Below are positions 61,990-64,000 of a DNA stretch of 64,000 nt, in pieces. This DNA comes from Chlorokybus atmophyticus. Taxonomy: Eukaryota; Streptophyta; Chlorokybophyceae; Chlorokybales; Chlorokybaceae. Position 1 is the first letter of the stretch; the number at the start of each line of letters is the position of its first letter. The notes under the pieces are model-generated. The model was not told the origin of the DNA, did no database searches, and worked only from the letters and a program-made list of their open reading frames with translations. The stretch covers positions 70,914-134,913 of the forward strand of contig RHPI01003256.1 in the NCBI GenBank assembly GCA_009103225.1. The letters run 5' to 3'. A program made the position numbers and the translations under genes.

Positions 61990-64000
61990 TTAAAAAGAAG
62001 AGCTGCGCTCGAAATAAGGCGTCATGTTGGAAACATGCTGAATGTTTTGTGTCTTCCTCCCACCGGGTGTATAGTCCCTCTTCTTCAGCTTGTATGTGTT
62101 AGGGCGGGTGCGTTCTTACATAACATAAAGACCGGACCATCTGGGTTTAAGTTTTGTAGTTTGATGAATAACCCCATCGTGACCATACTTACGTTTCTTG
62201 GAAGTCATGCGGACAGTCTTCACAAGGACCCGATCACCCACAGCGTACTCCACTGTCCTGTGGCGCGCGTCATGATTTTTTTTCTGGCGGTCCTGTGCCG
62301 CACGTAGGTTTTCGGCTGCCACCTCCCGCAGGATAGGCAACTCCTGTGAGAGTTGCTGATACCAAGCGGAGCTGTCGATGGCGGGACCGTACGAGGGTAG
62401 CTGAGCCTGTGGTGGGAGCTGAGCCTCGCGGCCGTACAGCAGACGGAATGGAGTGTGGCCGGTTGAGGCGTGTATGGACGTGTTATAAGCAAATGTTACG
62501 GCCCCCAAAATGCTATCCCAATTGGTGTGGTACTCGTTGATGTATTTGGCGATAGTCCTCTTCAAAGTCCTGTTCATTCTCTCAACCAACCCGTCCATCT
62601 GAGGATAATACGGTGAAGTAAAAGTTTGAGCAATGCCAAGTGCGGCGGCAACGCGAGCCATAACCTCGCCCGTAAAGTATAGGCCGCAATCAGATAAAAT
62701 CTTTTTAGGGCAGCCGTGGCGCTTAATGATGGCGAGAAGAAATGATGCAACTGTGTCAGCGTTGACGGCTGCGATGGCCGCGATCTCTGTCCAACGTGTC
62801 ACATATTCAGAACGTACAATGATGTACTGATTGCCCCCCCCATTGATGTTGGCAGAGGTCCGGTGATGTCCCAAGCCAGTAGATCGAACGGCTTGCCGAC
62901 GGCGATGGGCTGGAGCTCTCCCGCGGCCTTGCCGTGCGTGTCGTTGTGGCGCTGACAGGTGTCACAGCTTCTGACAAAGTTGTGCACGTCAGCACGCAAG
63001 CCGTGCCAAAAGTACGAGGCGCGGACGCGCTCCAAGGTTTTGTGAAAGCCAAGATGCCCCATCAGTGGGTCATCATGGCAGGCTGACAGGTACACGAGAT
63101 AAAAGCGCGCCGGAATGACCAGGAGCGGCTCCGACCCTGCGACGCAGGTGTACAGCAGGTCGCTGTCAGGATCGCCGTGCAGTACGTACGTGAGTGTACC
63201 AGCAGGTACGGTACCCAGGACCCCCGATGCCAGCATGGTGCGCAATTCGCGTAACTTGGGTTCCGTCATCTGGGCCCGCCGTATCTCAGTAACGCTGGGC
63301 AGGTCTGGCCTGGTCGGTCTGAGCAAGGTTGGCGGGGGCGGTGGCGTCTGTGGCGTAGGCAACGGCGGCGGCGGAGGCGATTGCTCATGCTGGTCACCTA
63401 GGGCAGGTAGTATAGCAGGTGACCGGCGTGGTTGCACCGTCGGAGGTGCAGCAGACTATGAGATCTCAGCTGGATTACGCTGAGTGGTAGTGCTTGGGGC
63501 GGCCTTGTAGAGCAGTGCAGGCAGCTGCACAGGGGCGGCGGCGAGGGCGCCGGCGCTGCGGTTGTCCTCATAGGGTTCAGTAGGGTTGTAGGAACCAGCA
63601 GGAACGTCCTGGTAGGGCTCAGGAATGAACGACCAAGTGTCAGTAGAATGGCTTGCAGTAGGTGCAGTACTGGCAACTAACGCTGTCTCCCGTGGCTGCG
63701 GTGCATTGCTGCTGTCTGATGTCTATGAGCGTGTCACTCTGCTTCGTGCTCTGCGTGGTGGCTGTAGCATGTTCGATACCCAACGTGATGCTTGAATGTC
63801 ACCAACCATGTCCACCGGTGCGCGTGAGAGCGCGTCAACATCACCACACAAGGTCCCCGGACGGTGTGTGATAGTGAAGTCATAGGCTTGCAATGACAAC
63901 ACCCACCGGGCAATGCGACCTTTGGGTTGCTTCGTGCGTAGGAGCTGCACCAATGCGCTATGATCCGTTTCGATGTACACATCCGCGCCATGTAGGTAGG
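61990..64000 (-). pseudogene. Decayed Ty3/gypsy pol: RNase H end, integrase, C-terminal part; runs off the right edge
   Basis: RNase H ends with YIETDHSALVQLL and GDVDALSRAP (about 63975-63800). The integrase zinc domain follows (GHLGFHKTLERVRASYFWHG; CDTC), then the core with LLAWDITGPLP, ILSDCGLYFTGEV and GLVERMNRTLKR, and a tail (PRWSGLYVM). The frame is broken at four points: TAG at 63723-63725, TAG at 63456-63458, loss of one base in a G8 run near 62836-62843 (the two flanking frames join if there were nine), and TAA at 62116-62118. The final stop is at 61990-61992, next to the polypurine tract. Normal genes in the window end with TAG and TAA, so recoding is unlikely. No methyltransferase or PHD module is visible in the part present. 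Confidence 0.85.

Noticed and set aside
62116-63980. Variant genetic code (TAG as sense) as the explanation of stops in the second gypsy element
   Set aside because: The PKD2-like gene and the intact gypsy pol both end with TAG, and the element also has a frameshift and a TAA.

Overview
The window is nuclear DNA of a green alga. The evidence is a complete, intron-rich Mg-chelatase D subunit gene, several genes with plastid-type transit peptides, and a polycystin-2-like channel of the kind found in flagellated protists. Genes have many short introns with GT-AG borders and a few GC-AG ones. TAG, TAA and TGA are all used as ordinary stops, so there is no sign of a variant code. I cannot tell from the sequence whether this is a chlorophyte or an early streptophyte alga. 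Exon borders below were read by eye from frame, splice motifs and protein similarity; where two exons did not join in phase I say so.

Layout. 1-5.6 kb is repeat-rich: a tandem duplication, then a minus-strand composite TRIM retrotransposon (four 79-bp LTRs, perfect 5-bp target duplication) that contains a nested 468-bp MITE. 5.7-7.1 kb (-) is a plastid membrane protein resembling DUF3177. 8.8-13.5 kb (-) is a plastid NmrA/Tic62-like protein with an unusual repeat tail. 13.5-16.98 kb is mostly AT-rich and non-coding. 16.98-24.48 kb (+) is a polycystin-2-like channel with an intronic (TC)n tract of at least 541 nt. 25.44-29.82 kb (-) is ChlD. 29.8-33.35 kb is AT-rich and empty. 33.36-43.4 kb (+) is a Ty3/gypsy element of about 10 kb. 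43.4-48.2 kb holds repeats, a tRNA-like SINE head and a 175-N gap. 48.5-49.4 kb (+) is a small secreted protein. 50.7-54.7 kb (-) is a SNAPc4/4R-MYB-type protein. 55.5-57.7 kb (+) is an SLC17/ANTR-type MFS transporter. 59.3-61.4 kb (-) is a plastid FAM210/DUF1279 protein with nine tandem N-terminal repeats. 61.7-64.0 kb (-) is the 3' part of a second, decayed Ty3/gypsy element that runs off the right edge.

The most interesting object is the retrotransposon at 33.4-43.4 kb. Its pol encodes a C5 cytosine DNA methyltransferase domain between the protease and the reverse transcriptase, a C-terminal PHD finger, and a roughly 750-residue unrecognised region between the gag zinc knuckles and the protease. 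All main catalytic motifs look intact. The only break between gag and pol coincides with a single N flanked by a 27-bp duplicated end, which looks like an assembly artefact; the 29-base offset would put gag and pol in one frame. Retrotransposons carrying cytosine methyltransferases are known from dinoflagellates and charophytes, so the principle is not new; the combination with a PHD finger and the extra region may be. The cellular genes do not form one pathway: ChlD, the DUF3177-like, Tic62-like and FAM210 proteins are separate plastid functions, and the rest are channel, transporter and transcription genes.
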